Shown here piece by piece: positions 41,876 through 50,518 of a stretch of 64,000 nucleotides of DNA. The position numbers and the translations under genes are program-made. The notes under the pieces were generated by a model. It had not been told where the DNA came from and ran no database searches. It saw nothing but the letters and a program-made list of their open reading frames with translations. Where the stretch lies: positions 260,585 to 324,584 of the forward strand of contig CAMKES010000002.1 in the NCBI GenBank assembly GCA_946411635.1, given 5' to 3'. The DNA is from an uncultured Clostridia bacterium (GTDB lineage: Bacteria; Bacillota; Clostridia; Christensenellales; CAG-138). How positions within the stretch are numbered: position 1 is the stretch's first letter; each line of letters opens with the position of its first letter.

Positions 41876-43816
41876 TTGAGCAGGACCGAAGCCGTCGAAG
41901 CCTACCGCGCGGCACACAAAAAAGCGCTGAAGACCTATCGCGAGGACGCGGAGCACGGACGCTGGCCGTACGTGCAGGTGCTCGACGATCTCCTGGACGT
42001 CGCGCACGTCGCCGGGCGCATCGAACTCGGCGTTCTGCAGGTGCCGATCGACCGCATCGTCGGCACGGTCAACGACGGACGCCGCAGCGTCTTTTCGCGT
42101 GATTTCATGCCGCTTCCGGAGCCGAACTCCGAATTCGGCACAAAGTGGATCACCCTGTGCGAGGCGCATCTCGACGCCGAGGGCATCCGCGATCCGATCC
42201 GCTGCTACGAATACTACGGGGATTTTTACGTGCAGGAGGGCAACAAACGTCTGTCCGTGCTGCGGTATTTCGACGCGCCGTTTATCCCCGCTTCGGTGCA
42301 GCGCATCGTGCCCGCGTACGCCGACGACGAAAAAACGCGGCTGTACTACGAGTTTCTCGAATTTTACCATCTCTCCCGCACCTACGCGTTCCGCTTCACG
42401 AAGCCCGGCTGCTACAAAAAGCTCGTCGCCGCGCTCGGATTCGAGCAGGACGAGGTCTGGACCGAAGAACAGCGCCGCAGCGTGCTGTCCGACTTTTCGC
42501 AGTTTTCTCTGGAAGCGGCGCGCGTGAAGTTCCCCGAGGGCGTCGGCATGTCCGACGCGTTCCTTGCGTGGATCTCGCTCTATTCGCACAACGATTTTTC
42601 CGCGCTCTCCCCAGAAACGCTGCTCGCTTCGCTGAACGCGAGCGTAACGGACGCGGATGCGGACGTGACCGTGGCGACCGAAGCGGAGCCCGCAGGCAAA
42701 ACGTTCCTTTCCCGCATCTACGACGCGATGTTTCTGCCCACCCGCCTTTCCGCGGCGTTCATCCACGAGTTCCCGCCGGAGCAGTCCGGCTGGGTCCGCG
42801 GACACGAACAGGGCCGTCTGTTTGCGGAGGAACAGCTGAAGGACCGGATCCGGACGCGGGCGTACGTCGTCGATGCGGACAACGACGCCGACGCGCTTTT
42901 CCGAAAAGCGGTCGAAGACGGCGCGCAGGCGGTCTTTGCTACGACGCCGTCGCTGATCGACGCGTGCCGCCGTGCGGCGGCAGCCTATCCCGGCGTCAAG
43001 ATCCTGAACTGCTCGGTGGCAATGCCTTACCCCGGCGTTCGCACCTATTACAGCCGCATCTATGAAACGAAATTCCTCGCAGGCGTGATTGCCGGCGCAT
43101 GCTCGCACAGCGACCTTTTGGGTTACGTCGCGTCCGCGCCGATCTTCGGCGTGCCCGCAAGCGTCAACGCGTTCGCGCTCGGCGCGCGGCTCGTCAATCC
43201 GCGCGCAGTGGTGAAGCTGCGCTGGTCCTGCACGGAAAAGGATCCGCTGGCCTCCCTGATCCGCGACGGCGTCGACGTGATCAGCAACCAGGAATGGTTT
43301 GCGCCGGAAGCGCCGCAGCCGCCGTTCGGATTGATCCGCGTTCACAGCGACGGAACGCCGGAGCCGCTTGCCGCGACCTTCTGGAACTGGGGCGCGTTTT
43401 ATGAAAAGCTGTTGAACGACATCCTGCAGGGACACTGGGAGGATGAAAGCGCGAACCGCAGCGCAGCCGCGATCAACTACTGGTGGGGCCTGCAGAGCGG
43501 CGTGATCGGCGTCACGCCCTCCGACAAGCTTCCCGAGGGCGTCCGCGCGCTCGTCGAAACGCTGAAGGCCGCGATCGTCGAGGGACGGCTCGATCCGTTC
43601 CGCCGCGTGATGAGCGATCAGGAGGGCATCGTGCGGAACGACGGCAGCCGCTGGTTCTCCCCGTCCGAGATCCTGCATATGAACTGGCTTTCCGACACGG
43701 TCGAAGGCGGGATCCCGCCGTTTGCCGACATCCTGCCCTTTGCGCAGAGTATCGTGCGGCTCCTCGGCGTGTACCGTGAGGAGATCCCTCCGGTAAAGGA
43801 CGGGCCGATCCTGTGA
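41876..43816 (+). CDS. Cytosolic BMP-type ligand-binding protein with ParB-like N-terminal domain
   Basis: This is a 646-residue protein without signal peptide. Residues ~40-150 include DRIVGTVNDGRRSVFS.DFMPLPE and FYVQEGNKRLSVLRYF, which resemble the ParB/sulfiredoxin-like fold. Residues ~290-620 are a periplasmic-binding-protein fold of the BMP (PnrA-like nucleoside-binding) type: FIHEFPPEQSGWVRGHEQGR, TKFLAGVIAGA, GVPASVNAFALGARLVNP and VDVISNQEWFAP. The TTG at 41876, with AAAGGAA upstream, is forced by the promoter overlapping the earlier ATG. It overlaps the phosphoesterase gene by four bases. Family members are commonly annotated as ABC substrate-binding proteins, but no permease genes are present; an intracellular sensor role seems more likely. 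Confidence 0.75.
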   Translation: MSRTEAVEAYRAAHKKALKTYREDAEHGRWPYVQVLDDLLDVAHVAGRIELGVLQVPIDRIVGTVNDGRRSVFSRDFMPLPEPNSEFGTKWITLCEAHLDAEGIRDPIRCYEYYGDFYVQEGNKRLSVLRYFDAPFIPASVQRIVPAYADDEKTRLYYEFLEFYHLSRTYAFRFTKPGCYKKLVAALGFEQDEVWTEEQRRSVLSDFSQFSLEAARVKFPEGVGMSDAFLAWISLYSHNDFSALSPETLLASLNASVTDADADVTVATEAEPAGKTFLSRIYDAMFLPTRLSAAFIHEFPPEQSGWVRGHEQGRLFAEEQLKDRIRTRAYVVDADNDADALFRKAVEDGAQAVFATTPSLIDACRRAAAAYPGVKILNCSVAMPYPGVRTYYSRIYETKFLAGVIAGACSHSDLLGYVASAPIFGVPASVNAFALGARLVNPRAVVKLRWSCTEKDPLASLIRDGVDVISNQEWFAPEAPQPPFGLIRVHSDGTPEPLAATFWNWGAFYEKLLNDILQGHWEDESANRSAAAINYWWGLQSGVIGVTPSDKLPEGVRALVETLKAAIVEGRLDPFRRVMSDQEGIVRNDGSRWFSPSEILHMNWLSDTVEGGIPPFADILPFAQSIVRLLGVYREEIPPVKDGPIL

Positions 43817-44415
43817 AGCTTCTTCTGCTTTCCGACGCGGAGGATCCCGCGCTCTGGGATTACTACGTACCCGGACGGCTCGACGGATACGATCTGATTC
43901 TTTCCGCGGGCGACCTGGACGCGTCCTACCTTAGTTTTCTGGTGACGATGACGAATCTGCCGGTGTTCTACGTGCACGGCAATCACAACGAAAGCTACGA
44001 CCGTTTTCCGCCGGAGGGCTGCGAATGCGTCGACGACCGGCTCGTCACGTACCGCGGGCTTCGCATCGTCGGGCTCGGCGGCTGCGGCGTATACAGCGGC
44101 GGAACGTACCAGTATACCGAGCGGGAGATGCGGCGGCGCATCGCGCGGCTGAACCGCGCCGTCAGAAAGGCCGGCGGCGTCGACGTCGTGCTCACCCACT
44201 GCCCGCCGAGAGGACTCGGCGACGAGGACGATCCCGCGCACCGCGGCTTCGAAGCGTTCCTGCCGATGCTCGACCGCTGGAAGCCGAAGGTCCTCGTGCA
44301 CGGGCACGTGCATCTGTACTGCGGCACGTCCCGCGAGCGCGCGTACGCCGGTACGCGCATCATCAACGCGTGGATCCGGCATCCGCTCGAGATCGAACCC
44401 GGAAAAACCGAATAA
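43813..44415 (+). CDS. Calcineurin-like metallophosphoesterase
   Basis: In this 200-residue phosphoesterase the metal-binding motifs appear in order: LLLSDAED (D), SAGDLDASY (GDxD), VHGNHNE (GNH), LTHCPPRG (TH) and VHGHVHLY (GHxH). The GTG start overlaps the preceding stop (GTGA), giving translational coupling with the BMP-domain protein. AGGA-like spacing is provided by the end of that gene. It is cytosolic; the substrate is unknown, but coupling to a nucleoside-type binding domain makes a nucleotide or cyclic nucleotide a reasonable guess. It ends at a clear terminator. Confidence 0.85.
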   Translation: MKLLLLSDAEDPALWDYYVPGRLDGYDLILSAGDLDASYLSFLVTMTNLPVFYVHGNHNESYDRFPPEGCECVDDRLVTYRGLRIVGLGGCGVYSGGTYQYTEREMRRRIARLNRAVRKAGGVDVVLTHCPPRGLGDEDDPAHRGFEAFLPMLDRWKPKVLVHGHVHLYCGTSRERAYAGTRIINAWIRHPLEIEPGKTE

Positions 44416-44416
44416 C

Positions 44417-44441
44417 GAAGCCCTTTGGGGCTTTTTCTTTT
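44417..44441 (+). terminator. Terminator of the BMP/phosphoesterase operon
   Basis: GAAGCCC TTTG GGGCTTTTT followed by CTTTT. Confidence 0.8.
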
Positions 44442-44452
44442 ACCGCGGTTTC

Positions 44453-44482
44453 TTGACACGCCGCGATCCGACGGCGTATAAT
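44453..44482 (+). promoter_or_regulatory. Consensus sigma-A promoter for tcdA
   Basis: TTGACA, 18 bp, TATAAT, 31 bp before the ATG. Confidence 0.8.
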
Positions 44483-44513
44483 TTTTATATACAAACGGAA
44501 ACGGGAATACGGC

Positions 44514-45239
44514 ATGGAAGATCAGCTTACAAGAACGAGACTGCTGCTCGGCGAAGAAGGCGTCGAACGGCTGAAGCGCGCGCGCGTCGCGGTCTTCGGA
44601 CTCGGCGGCGTCGGAAGCTACGTCGTCGAAGCGCTCGCACGCAGCGGCGTCGGCACGATCGACGTCGTCGACGACGACGTGATCGCGCGCACCAATCTGA
44701 ACCGCGTCGTCTACGCGGACCGGACGAACGTCGGCCGGCGGAAAACGGACGTCGTGAAGGCGCGGATCGCTTCGATCTGTCCCGAAACGGTCGTGCACGC
44801 GCACGACTGCTTCTATCTGCCCGAAACGGCGGACCGCTTTGACTTTTCGCAGTACGACTACGTTGCCGACGCGATCGACACGGTCTCCGGCAAGCTCCAG
44901 CTCGCCGTGCAGGCGAAGGAAGCGAACGTGCCGCTCATCAGCAGCATGGGCACGGGCAACAAGCTCGATCCGACGGCGTTCGAGATCGCGGACATTGCGG
45001 AGACCAGTGTGTGTCCGCTGGCGCGCGTCATGCGCCGCGAGCTCAGAAAGCGCGGGATCGGGCACCTCAAAGTCGTGTACTCGAAGGAGCCGCCGCTCGT
45101 TCCCGAAAAAGCGGAGCCGGAAGACGGCGCGCATCAGAAGCGGCAGACGCCCGGCAGCTGCGCCTTCGTGCCGCCCGTCGCAGGGCTCATCATGGCGGGC
45201 GAGATCGTGCGCGATCTCTGCGGGATCAAACGAACGTAA
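44514..45239 (+). CDS. tcdA: tRNA threonylcarbamoyladenosine dehydratase
   Basis: The 241-residue E1-like (ThiF/MoeB fold) enzyme cyclises t6A37 of tRNA to ct6A using ATP. It has the nucleotide-binding glycine motif VFGLGGVGSYVVEALARSG, the DDDVIARTNLNR segment with the arginine finger region, DAIDTVSGK, and the TcdA-type insertion SSMGTGNKLDPTAFEIADI ... VCPLARVMRRELRKRGI. It ends PVAGLIMAGEIVRDLCGI. The ribosome binding site is weak (GGGAA). An ABC exporter gene follows after 30 bp without terminator, so they may be co-transcribed. Confidence 0.92.
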   Translation: MEDQLTRTRLLLGEEGVERLKRARVAVFGLGGVGSYVVEALARSGVGTIDVVDDDVIARTNLNRVVYADRTNVGRRKTDVVKARIASICPETVVHAHDCFYLPETADRFDFSQYDYVADAIDTVSGKLQLAVQAKEANVPLISSMGTGNKLDPTAFEIADIAETSVCPLARVMRRELRKRGIGHLKVVYSKEPPLVPEKAEPEDGAHQKRQTPGSCAFVPPVAGLIMAGEIVRDLCGIKRT

Positions 45240-45269
45240 GGCGGCGAAGACCGCGGAAAGGAAAACGAT

Positions 45270-47120
45270 ATGCCCGGACCGATGGGCGGACGGATGGGTC
45301 CGCACGGGTTTCTGACCGAAGACGAAAAAAAGAACGCGCCGAAGATCAGCTGGCCGCTGATCCGGCGGATCCTTTCCTATCTGAAACCGTACTGGTTCCA
45401 GTTCCTTCTGGTGTTTCTGGCGATCCTCGTCTCTGCCGGCATCGGACTGCTGCCGAGCATCATCACCTCGAAGATCGTCGACGACGCGCTGATCAAATAC
45501 CGGGATATGACGCTGCTGATCAAGCTTCTGGCGGCGGCGTTCGGAACGATGATCGCGTCCGAGGTCATCGGCGTTCTGGAAAGCTACATCAACGCGTGGA
45601 TCGGAAACAAGATCATCTGCGATATGCGCAACCAGATGTACGGTCATCTGCTGTGCATGCCGCACGCGTTCTTCACGACCGAAAAGCAGGGCGACATCAT
45701 CACCCGCATGAACAGCGACATCAGCGGCGTTTCGAGCGTGATCTCCGGAACGCTCTCGAGCATCGTCCGCAACGTCACGGTCGTGATCACCACGCTCGTC
45801 GCGCTGTTCGTGCTCTCCGTTCCGCTGGCGCTGATCGGCATCGTGGTCATCCCGCTGTTCATCCTGCCGACGCGTTCCGCCGGCAAAACGCGCTGGAAGC
45901 TGGCCTCCGAGAGCCAGGCGAAGCACGACGAGATGAATCAGCTCGTCAACGAAACGCTTTCGGTCTCCGGCTCGCTGCTTGTCAAGCTGTTCACGCGGGA
46001 AAAGCGCGAAAAGCAGCGCTTCTCGACGGTCAACGACGAGGTCACGCGGCTTGCGATGAAGGAGCAGCGCAGCGGCAAATGGTTTATGGTGATGATGGGC
46101 CTGTTCACGCAGATCGGTCCGCTTCTGATCTATTTCGCCGGCGGTTACTTTCTGATCGTCCGCGAGGATCCCACCGTGACCGTCGGTACGATCACGGCGA
46201 GCGTCGCGCTGATCAACCGGCTCTACCGCCCGATCCAGTCGCTTCTGAACATCCACGTGGACTTCACGCGCTCGCTGGCGCTGTTCACGCGCATCTTCGA
46301 GTATTTCGACATGGTCCCCGCGGTGCGTCAGCCGGAACACGCGCGGCGGCCGATCGTCAGGCACGAAGACATCCGCTACGAGCACGTCGCGTTCTCGTAT
46401 TCGCCGGAGAAGCCGCTTCTCACCGACGTCAGCTTCACCGTGCCCGCCGGAAAGATGTACGCGATCGTTGGCCCCTCCGGCTCGGGCAAGAGCACGATCG
46501 TGAATCTCCTCCCCCGTCTGTACGACGTCTGCGGCGGCAGCGTGAAGATCGGTGACACCGACGTGCGCGACTTCGATCTTTCCTATCTTCGCAAGTGCAT
46601 CGGCGTCGTCACGCAGGATTCCTATCTGTTCAACGGCACGATCCGCGACAACCTGCTCTACGCCAAGGAGACCGCGACCGACGCGGAGCTGATGGACGCG
46701 CTCCGGACCGCAAGCCTCACCGAATTCATCGAGAACCAGCCGGACGGGCTCGACACCGTCGTGGGCAATCGCGGGCTCAAGCTCTCCGGCGGAGAAAAGC
46801 AGCGGCTCTCGCTCGCGCGGATCATCCTCAAGAACCCGCATATCCTGATCCTCGACGAAGCGACCTCCGCGCTGGATTCGATCTCGGAGAACGCGATCCA
46901 GGACGCGCTGGAACGGCTGATGCAGGACCGCACGACCATCGTCATCGCGCACCGGCTCTCAACGATCCTGAAGGCGGACCGCATCCTCGTGGTCGCGAAC
47001 GGATCGATCACCGAGCAGGGCACGCACGACGAGCTTCTTGCGAAAAACGGGATCTACCGCGAACTGTACGAAACGCAGTTCCGCACCGTGATCGATCGCG
47101 AAACGGAAAAAGCCCGGTAA
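45270..47120 (+). CDS. ABC transporter, fused permease and ATPase (exporter type)
   Basis: The 616-residue half-transporter of the MsbA/BmrA type works as a dimer. Six membrane helices lie at ~40-330 (WFQFLLVFLAILVSAGIGLL through GPLLIYFAGGYFLIV), with the coupling helix region MPHAFFTTEKQGDIITRMNSD. The ATPase (~365-605) has Walker A GPSGSGKST, Q-loop VTQDSYLF, signature LSGGEKQR, Walker B LILDEATSALD and H-loop IAHRLST. GGAAAGGA precedes the ATG. The substrate is unknown; the family includes lipid and multidrug exporters. A terminator follows. Confidence 0.93.
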   Translation: MPGPMGGRMGPHGFLTEDEKKNAPKISWPLIRRILSYLKPYWFQFLLVFLAILVSAGIGLLPSIITSKIVDDALIKYRDMTLLIKLLAAAFGTMIASEVIGVLESYINAWIGNKIICDMRNQMYGHLLCMPHAFFTTEKQGDIITRMNSDISGVSSVISGTLSSIVRNVTVVITTLVALFVLSVPLALIGIVVIPLFILPTRSAGKTRWKLASESQAKHDEMNQLVNETLSVSGSLLVKLFTREKREKQRFSTVNDEVTRLAMKEQRSGKWFMVMMGLFTQIGPLLIYFAGGYFLIVREDPTVTVGTITASVALINRLYRPIQSLLNIHVDFTRSLALFTRIFEYFDMVPAVRQPEHARRPIVRHEDIRYEHVAFSYSPEKPLLTDVSFTVPAGKMYAIVGPSGSGKSTIVNLLPRLYDVCGGSVKIGDTDVRDFDLSYLRKCIGVVTQDSYLFNGTIRDNLLYAKETATDAELMDALRTASLTEFIENQPDGLDTVVGNRGLKLSGGEKQRLSLARIILKNPHILILDEATSALDSISENAIQDALERLMQDRTTIVIAHRLSTILKADRILVVANGSITEQGTHDELLAKNGIYRELYETQFRTVIDRETEKAR

Positions 47121-47132
47121 CGGAACTTCTCG

Positions 47133-47163
47133 GAACAGACCGCATTGCGGTCCGTTTCTGTTT
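47133..47163 (+). terminator. Terminator after the ABC exporter gene
   Basis: GACCGC ATT GCGGTC core stem, extended on both sides, with a T-rich end (CGTTTCTGTTT). Confidence 0.6.
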
Positions 47164-47198
47164 ACGCACATTTTTCGCAAACTATTTGCGGAATCCGG

Positions 47199-47227
47199 TT
47201 GAAAACGCGCCGGGTTTCTGTTACGAT
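47199..47227 (+). promoter_or_regulatory. Promoter for the Na/Pi transporter gene
   Basis: TTGAAA, 17 bp, TACGAT, 35 bp before the ATG. Confidence 0.65.
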
Positions 47228-47262
47228 ACGTATAGGAGTATGAGTGGGAGGATTCGCTTTTC

Positions 47263-48882
47263 ATGACGATAGAAAACGTGCTCGGGATCATCGGCGGCAT
47301 CGCCGTTTTCCTGTTCGGCATCAAGATCATGGGCAACGGCATCGAGCGGCTTGCCGGCGCGAAGCTCAAATCGATCCTGGAAAAACTGACGACGAACCGG
47401 TTCCTCGGTCTTCTCGTCGGAACGGTCATCACGGGTATCATTCAGAGTTCCAACGCGGTCTCGGTCATGACCGTCGGCTTCGTCAACGCGGGACTGATGC
47501 CGCTGGAGAACGCCGTCGGCGTCATCATGGGCGCCAACGTCGGTACGACGATCACCGGTCAGCTCATCGCGTTCAACATCGACGCGTACGCGCCGATCAT
47601 CGCGTTCGTCGGCGTCATGGCGATGACGTTCCTCAAGAAGCGTCCGTGGAACGACGTTCTGTATGCGCTCACCGGTCTCGGCCTGCTGTTCATGGGCATG
47701 ACGATGATGAAGCAGTACATGGCGCCGCTCGCGAACGAGAAATGGTTCGTCGATCTGATCATGAACCTGAACAACCCGCTGCTTGCGGTCCTCGTCGGCA
47801 CGGCGATGACGATGATCCTGCAGAGCGTATCCGCATCCGTCGGCGTCCTGCAGGCGATGGCGGTCGCCATGAACGGCATGCTTCCGCTTTCGACCGCCAT
47901 GTATCTGATCTGCGGACAGAACATCGGCTGCACGACCGTTTCGGTGCTCGCCTCCGTCGGCGGCACGAAGGACGCGAAGCGCACCGCCTGCATCCACGTG
48001 CTGTTCAACGTATTCGCCTGTCTGATCTGCGTGCTTCTGATCACCGTCTTCCCCGGCGTGGTCGATCTGATCGTATCGATCTCCGGCAAAACGAATTACG
48101 CACAGCAGCTCGCGAACGCGAACACGTTCCTGAAGCTCGGCGCGACGCTCATCATGTTCCCGCTCTCGTCGCTTCTGATCAAGCTCTCCCGCCTCATCAT
48201 CCGCGGCGAAGACAAGCTTGAGGGACGGCGTCTGCTGCACATCGTCGGCGGCAAGGACTTCGGCTCCTCCGTGACCGCGGTCGCCTCCGTCGAGAAGGAG
48301 ACCGAGCGCATGTACGACATCGCGCACGAGAATCTGCAGAAGGTCTACGCCGCATTGACCGCGCCGCGCAAGGGCGATCTGGACGGCATCAGCGAAAACG
48401 AAGAAACGCTCGACTGGCTGAACTCCGAGATCTCGAAGTACCTCGTCGAGATCCACCGCAACGGCCTCGCCGAATCCGACGCGCGTTCGGTCGACCGCAT
48501 GCACCACGTGATCGTCGACTACGAGCGCATCGGCGACCACGCGAACAACATCGCGGGCTATATCCAGCACATGCGCGAGCGCAAGCTGAACTTCTCCGAA
48601 GCCGCCATGGACGAGATCGCGCCGCTGTTCCTGAAGGTGCTGACCATCGTCGAGGACGCGCACACCTGCATGGAGAACCCCAAAGCGATGCCGCTTTCGA
48701 ACATCGCCGCGCGCGAGCAGGAGGTCGACGATCTCGTCGATCTGTACGAGAACAACCACATCAAGCGACTTTCCGAGGGCAAGTGCTCGGCGGAGATCGG
48801 CATGCTCTACGTCGAAGCGCTGACCGACCTCGAGCGTATCTCCGACCACGCGCTGAACATCGCCGAAGCCGGACAGGCGTAA
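47263..48882 (+). CDS. Na/phosphate cotransporter family protein with PhoU domain
   Basis: In this 539-residue protein, residues 1-310 carry the inverted-repeat NptA/PNaS membrane domain with the two QSS-type motifs, IIQSSNAVSVMTVGFVNAG and ILQSVSASVGVLQAMAV, each followed by a GxNIGTT-like segment (GANVGTTITG, GQNIGCTTVS). Residues ~345-535 are a PhoU-like three-helix bundle pair (RMHHVIVDYERIGDHANNIAG and ALTDLERISDHALNIAEAG), with the E/DxxxD metal-binding pattern. Proteins of this layout export or import phosphate with sodium. GGAGG lies ten bases before the ATG. It is transcribed alone between a promoter and a bidirectional terminator. Confidence 0.92.
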   Translation: MTIENVLGIIGGIAVFLFGIKIMGNGIERLAGAKLKSILEKLTTNRFLGLLVGTVITGIIQSSNAVSVMTVGFVNAGLMPLENAVGVIMGANVGTTITGQLIAFNIDAYAPIIAFVGVMAMTFLKKRPWNDVLYALTGLGLLFMGMTMMKQYMAPLANEKWFVDLIMNLNNPLLAVLVGTAMTMILQSVSASVGVLQAMAVAMNGMLPLSTAMYLICGQNIGCTTVSVLASVGGTKDAKRTACIHVLFNVFACLICVLLITVFPGVVDLIVSISGKTNYAQQLANANTFLKLGATLIMFPLSSLLIKLSRLIIRGEDKLEGRRLLHIVGGKDFGSSVTAVASVEKETERMYDIAHENLQKVYAALTAPRKGDLDGISENEETLDWLNSEISKYLVEIHRNGLAESDARSVDRMHHVIVDYERIGDHANNIAGYIQHMRERKLNFSEAAMDEIAPLFLKVLTIVEDAHTCMENPKAMPLSNIAAREQEVDDLVDLYENNHIKRLSEGKCSAEIGMLYVEALTDLERISDHALNIAEAGQA

Positions 48883-48929
48883 GGCTCCGATCCGTCGAAC
48901 GCCGTTCGGCAGACCGGTTCCGGGACATA

Positions 48930-48962
48930 AAAAAAGGACTTCCTTTCGGAAGTCCTTTTTGA
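48930..48962. terminator. Bidirectional terminator
   Basis: AAAAAGGACTTCC TTTC GGAAGTCCTTTTT is a 13-bp stem with T-runs on both strands, between convergent transporter and gdhA genes. Confidence 0.9.
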
Positions 48963-48986
48963 TTCGGGAGATTGTGATCGCTTGGA

Positions 48987-50336
48987 TCAGACGATGCCCT
49001 GCGCCATCATGGCGTCCGCAACCTTCTTGAAGCCCGCGATGTTCGCGCCGGCAACCAGGTTGTAGCCGAGGCCGCACTCTTCCGCCGCTTCGACGGAAGC
49101 CTTGTGGATGTTGACCATGATGCTGTGGAGCTTCGCATCGACTTCCTCCGCCGGCCAGGAGAGACGCTCGGAGTTCTGGCTCATTTCGAGACCGGAAACC
49201 GCAACGCCGCCCGCGTTGACCGCCTTGGACGGAGCAACGACCATGCCCTTCTGCTCCATCAGGAAGAACAGCGCGTCGTTGGTCGTCGGCATGTTCGCGA
49301 CTTCGATGTAGTACTTGACGCCGTTCGCTGCGATCTTCTCAGCGGATTCCATGTGCACGTCGTTCTGCATGGCGCACGGCATGACGATGTCGACCTTGCG
49401 GCCGAAGGGCTTCTCGCCCGGGAAGAACTCGACGCCGAACTTGTCCGCATAGTCCTGCACGCGGTTGCGGCGGGATGCGTTCATCTCGAGCATGTAGTTG
49501 ATCTTCTCCTCGGTGACGACGCCGTCCGGATCGTAGATGTAGCCGTCCGGGCCGGAGAGCGTGACGACCTTTGCGCCGAGCTCCGCCGCCTTCTTGGTGA
49601 CGCCCCATGCCACGTTGCCGAAGCCGGAGACCGCGATGGTCTTGCCTTCGATCGTGTCGTTCTGATGCTTCAGAACCTCGCAGAGATAGTAGACCGCGCC
49701 GAAACCGGTCGCTTCCGGACGAATGAGGGAACCGCCGAAGCTGAGGCCCTTGCCGGTGAGAACGCCGTTTTCATACGCGTCACGGATGCGCTTGTACTGA
49801 CCGAACAGATAGCCGATCTCGCGTGCGCCGACGCCCATGTCGCCTGCCGGAACGTCCACGTTCGGGCCGATGTGACGATAGAGCTCGGTCATGAAGCTCT
49901 GGCAGAAACGCATGATTTCCGCATCGCTCTTGCCGGTCGGATCAAAGTCCGCGCCGCCCTTGCCGCCGCCCATCGGGAGCGAGGTCAGGCTGTTTTTGAA
50001 GGTCTGCTCGAAGCCGAGGAACTTCATGACGGACAGGTTGACGTTCTTGTTGAAACGGAGGCCGCCCTTGTACGGTCCGATCGCGCTGTTGAACTGGACG
50101 CGGAAACCGCGGTTCACGCGAACTGCACCTGCATCGTCCACCCACGGTACGCGGAACTCGATGACGCGCTCCGGCTCGACCATGCGCTCGAGAAGGCCGG
50201 CCTTCTCGTATTCGGGATGACGGGAAACGATGACTTCCAAGGATTTCAGAACTTCTTCAACGGTCTGAAGGAATTCCGGCTCGTTCTTGTCGCGGCGTTC
50301 GACGTCCGCGAGGACACGTTCGATATAGCTGTTCAT
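48987..50336 (-). CDS. gdhA: NADP-type glutamate dehydrogenase
   Basis: This hexameric-type enzyme of 449 residues interconverts glutamate and 2-oxoglutarate plus ammonia. The N-terminal domain has FRVQFNSAIGPYKGGLRF with the substrate lysines and SLPMGGGKGGADFDP with the catalytic lysine; the following VDVPAGDMGVGAREI holds the catalytic aspartate. The Rossmann domain has VSGFGNVAWGVTKKAAELG. It ends VAGANIAGFKKVADAMMAQG. GGAGG precedes the ATG. It is transcribed alone. With glutamine synthetase at 5429 it provides the two ammonia-assimilation routes. Confidence 0.97.
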   Translation of the reverse strand: MNSYIERVLADVERRDKNEPEFLQTVEEVLKSLEVIVSRHPEYEKAGLLERMVEPERVIEFRVPWVDDAGAVRVNRGFRVQFNSAIGPYKGGLRFNKNVNLSVMKFLGFEQTFKNSLTSLPMGGGKGGADFDPTGKSDAEIMRFCQSFMTELYRHIGPNVDVPAGDMGVGAREIGYLFGQYKRIRDAYENGVLTGKGLSFGGSLIRPEATGFGAVYYLCEVLKHQNDTIEGKTIAVSGFGNVAWGVTKKAAELGAKVVTLSGPDGYIYDPDGVVTEEKINYMLEMNASRRNRVQDYADKFGVEFFPGEKPFGRKVDIVMPCAMQNDVHMESAEKIAANGVKYYIEVANMPTTNDALFFLMEQKGMVVAPSKAVNAGGVAVSGLEMSQNSERLSWPAEEVDAKLHSIMVNIHKASVEAAEECGLGYNLVAGANIAGFKKVADAMMAQGIV

Positions 50337-50359
50337 AGCTCCTCCGAAATTGTATTATT

Positions 50360-50375
50360 TTGGGAAAGGTCCCAA
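50360..50375 (-). promoter_or_regulatory. Inverted repeat at the gdhA transcription start
   Basis: TTGGGA AAGG TCCCAA is a perfect 6-4-6 repeat seven bases downstream of the gdhA -10 hexamer, a likely operator position. Confidence 0.45.
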
Positions 50376-50382
50376 CAGATTT

Positions 50383-50410
50383 ATGATACCACTTTGCGGA
50401 TAAAAGTCAA
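50383..50410 (-). promoter_or_regulatory. gdhA promoter
   Basis: On the minus strand TTGACT, 16 bp, TATCAT, about 47 bp before the ATG. Confidence 0.7.
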
Positions 50411-50479
50411 CCGACAGACGCGCCGTTTTATCCGCAAATACAGAATATATTTTCATCCGCTCCGTCTCATCCCGAACAG

Positions 50480-50508
50480 AAAAAAGGCCTCCCTTTTGTC
50501 GGGAGGCC
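50480..50508 (-). terminator. Terminator of the sipL-like gene
   Basis: GGCCTCCC and GGGAGGCC stem followed on the minus strand by six T residues. Confidence 0.85.
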
Positions 50509-50518
50509 GCGAAGGAAC

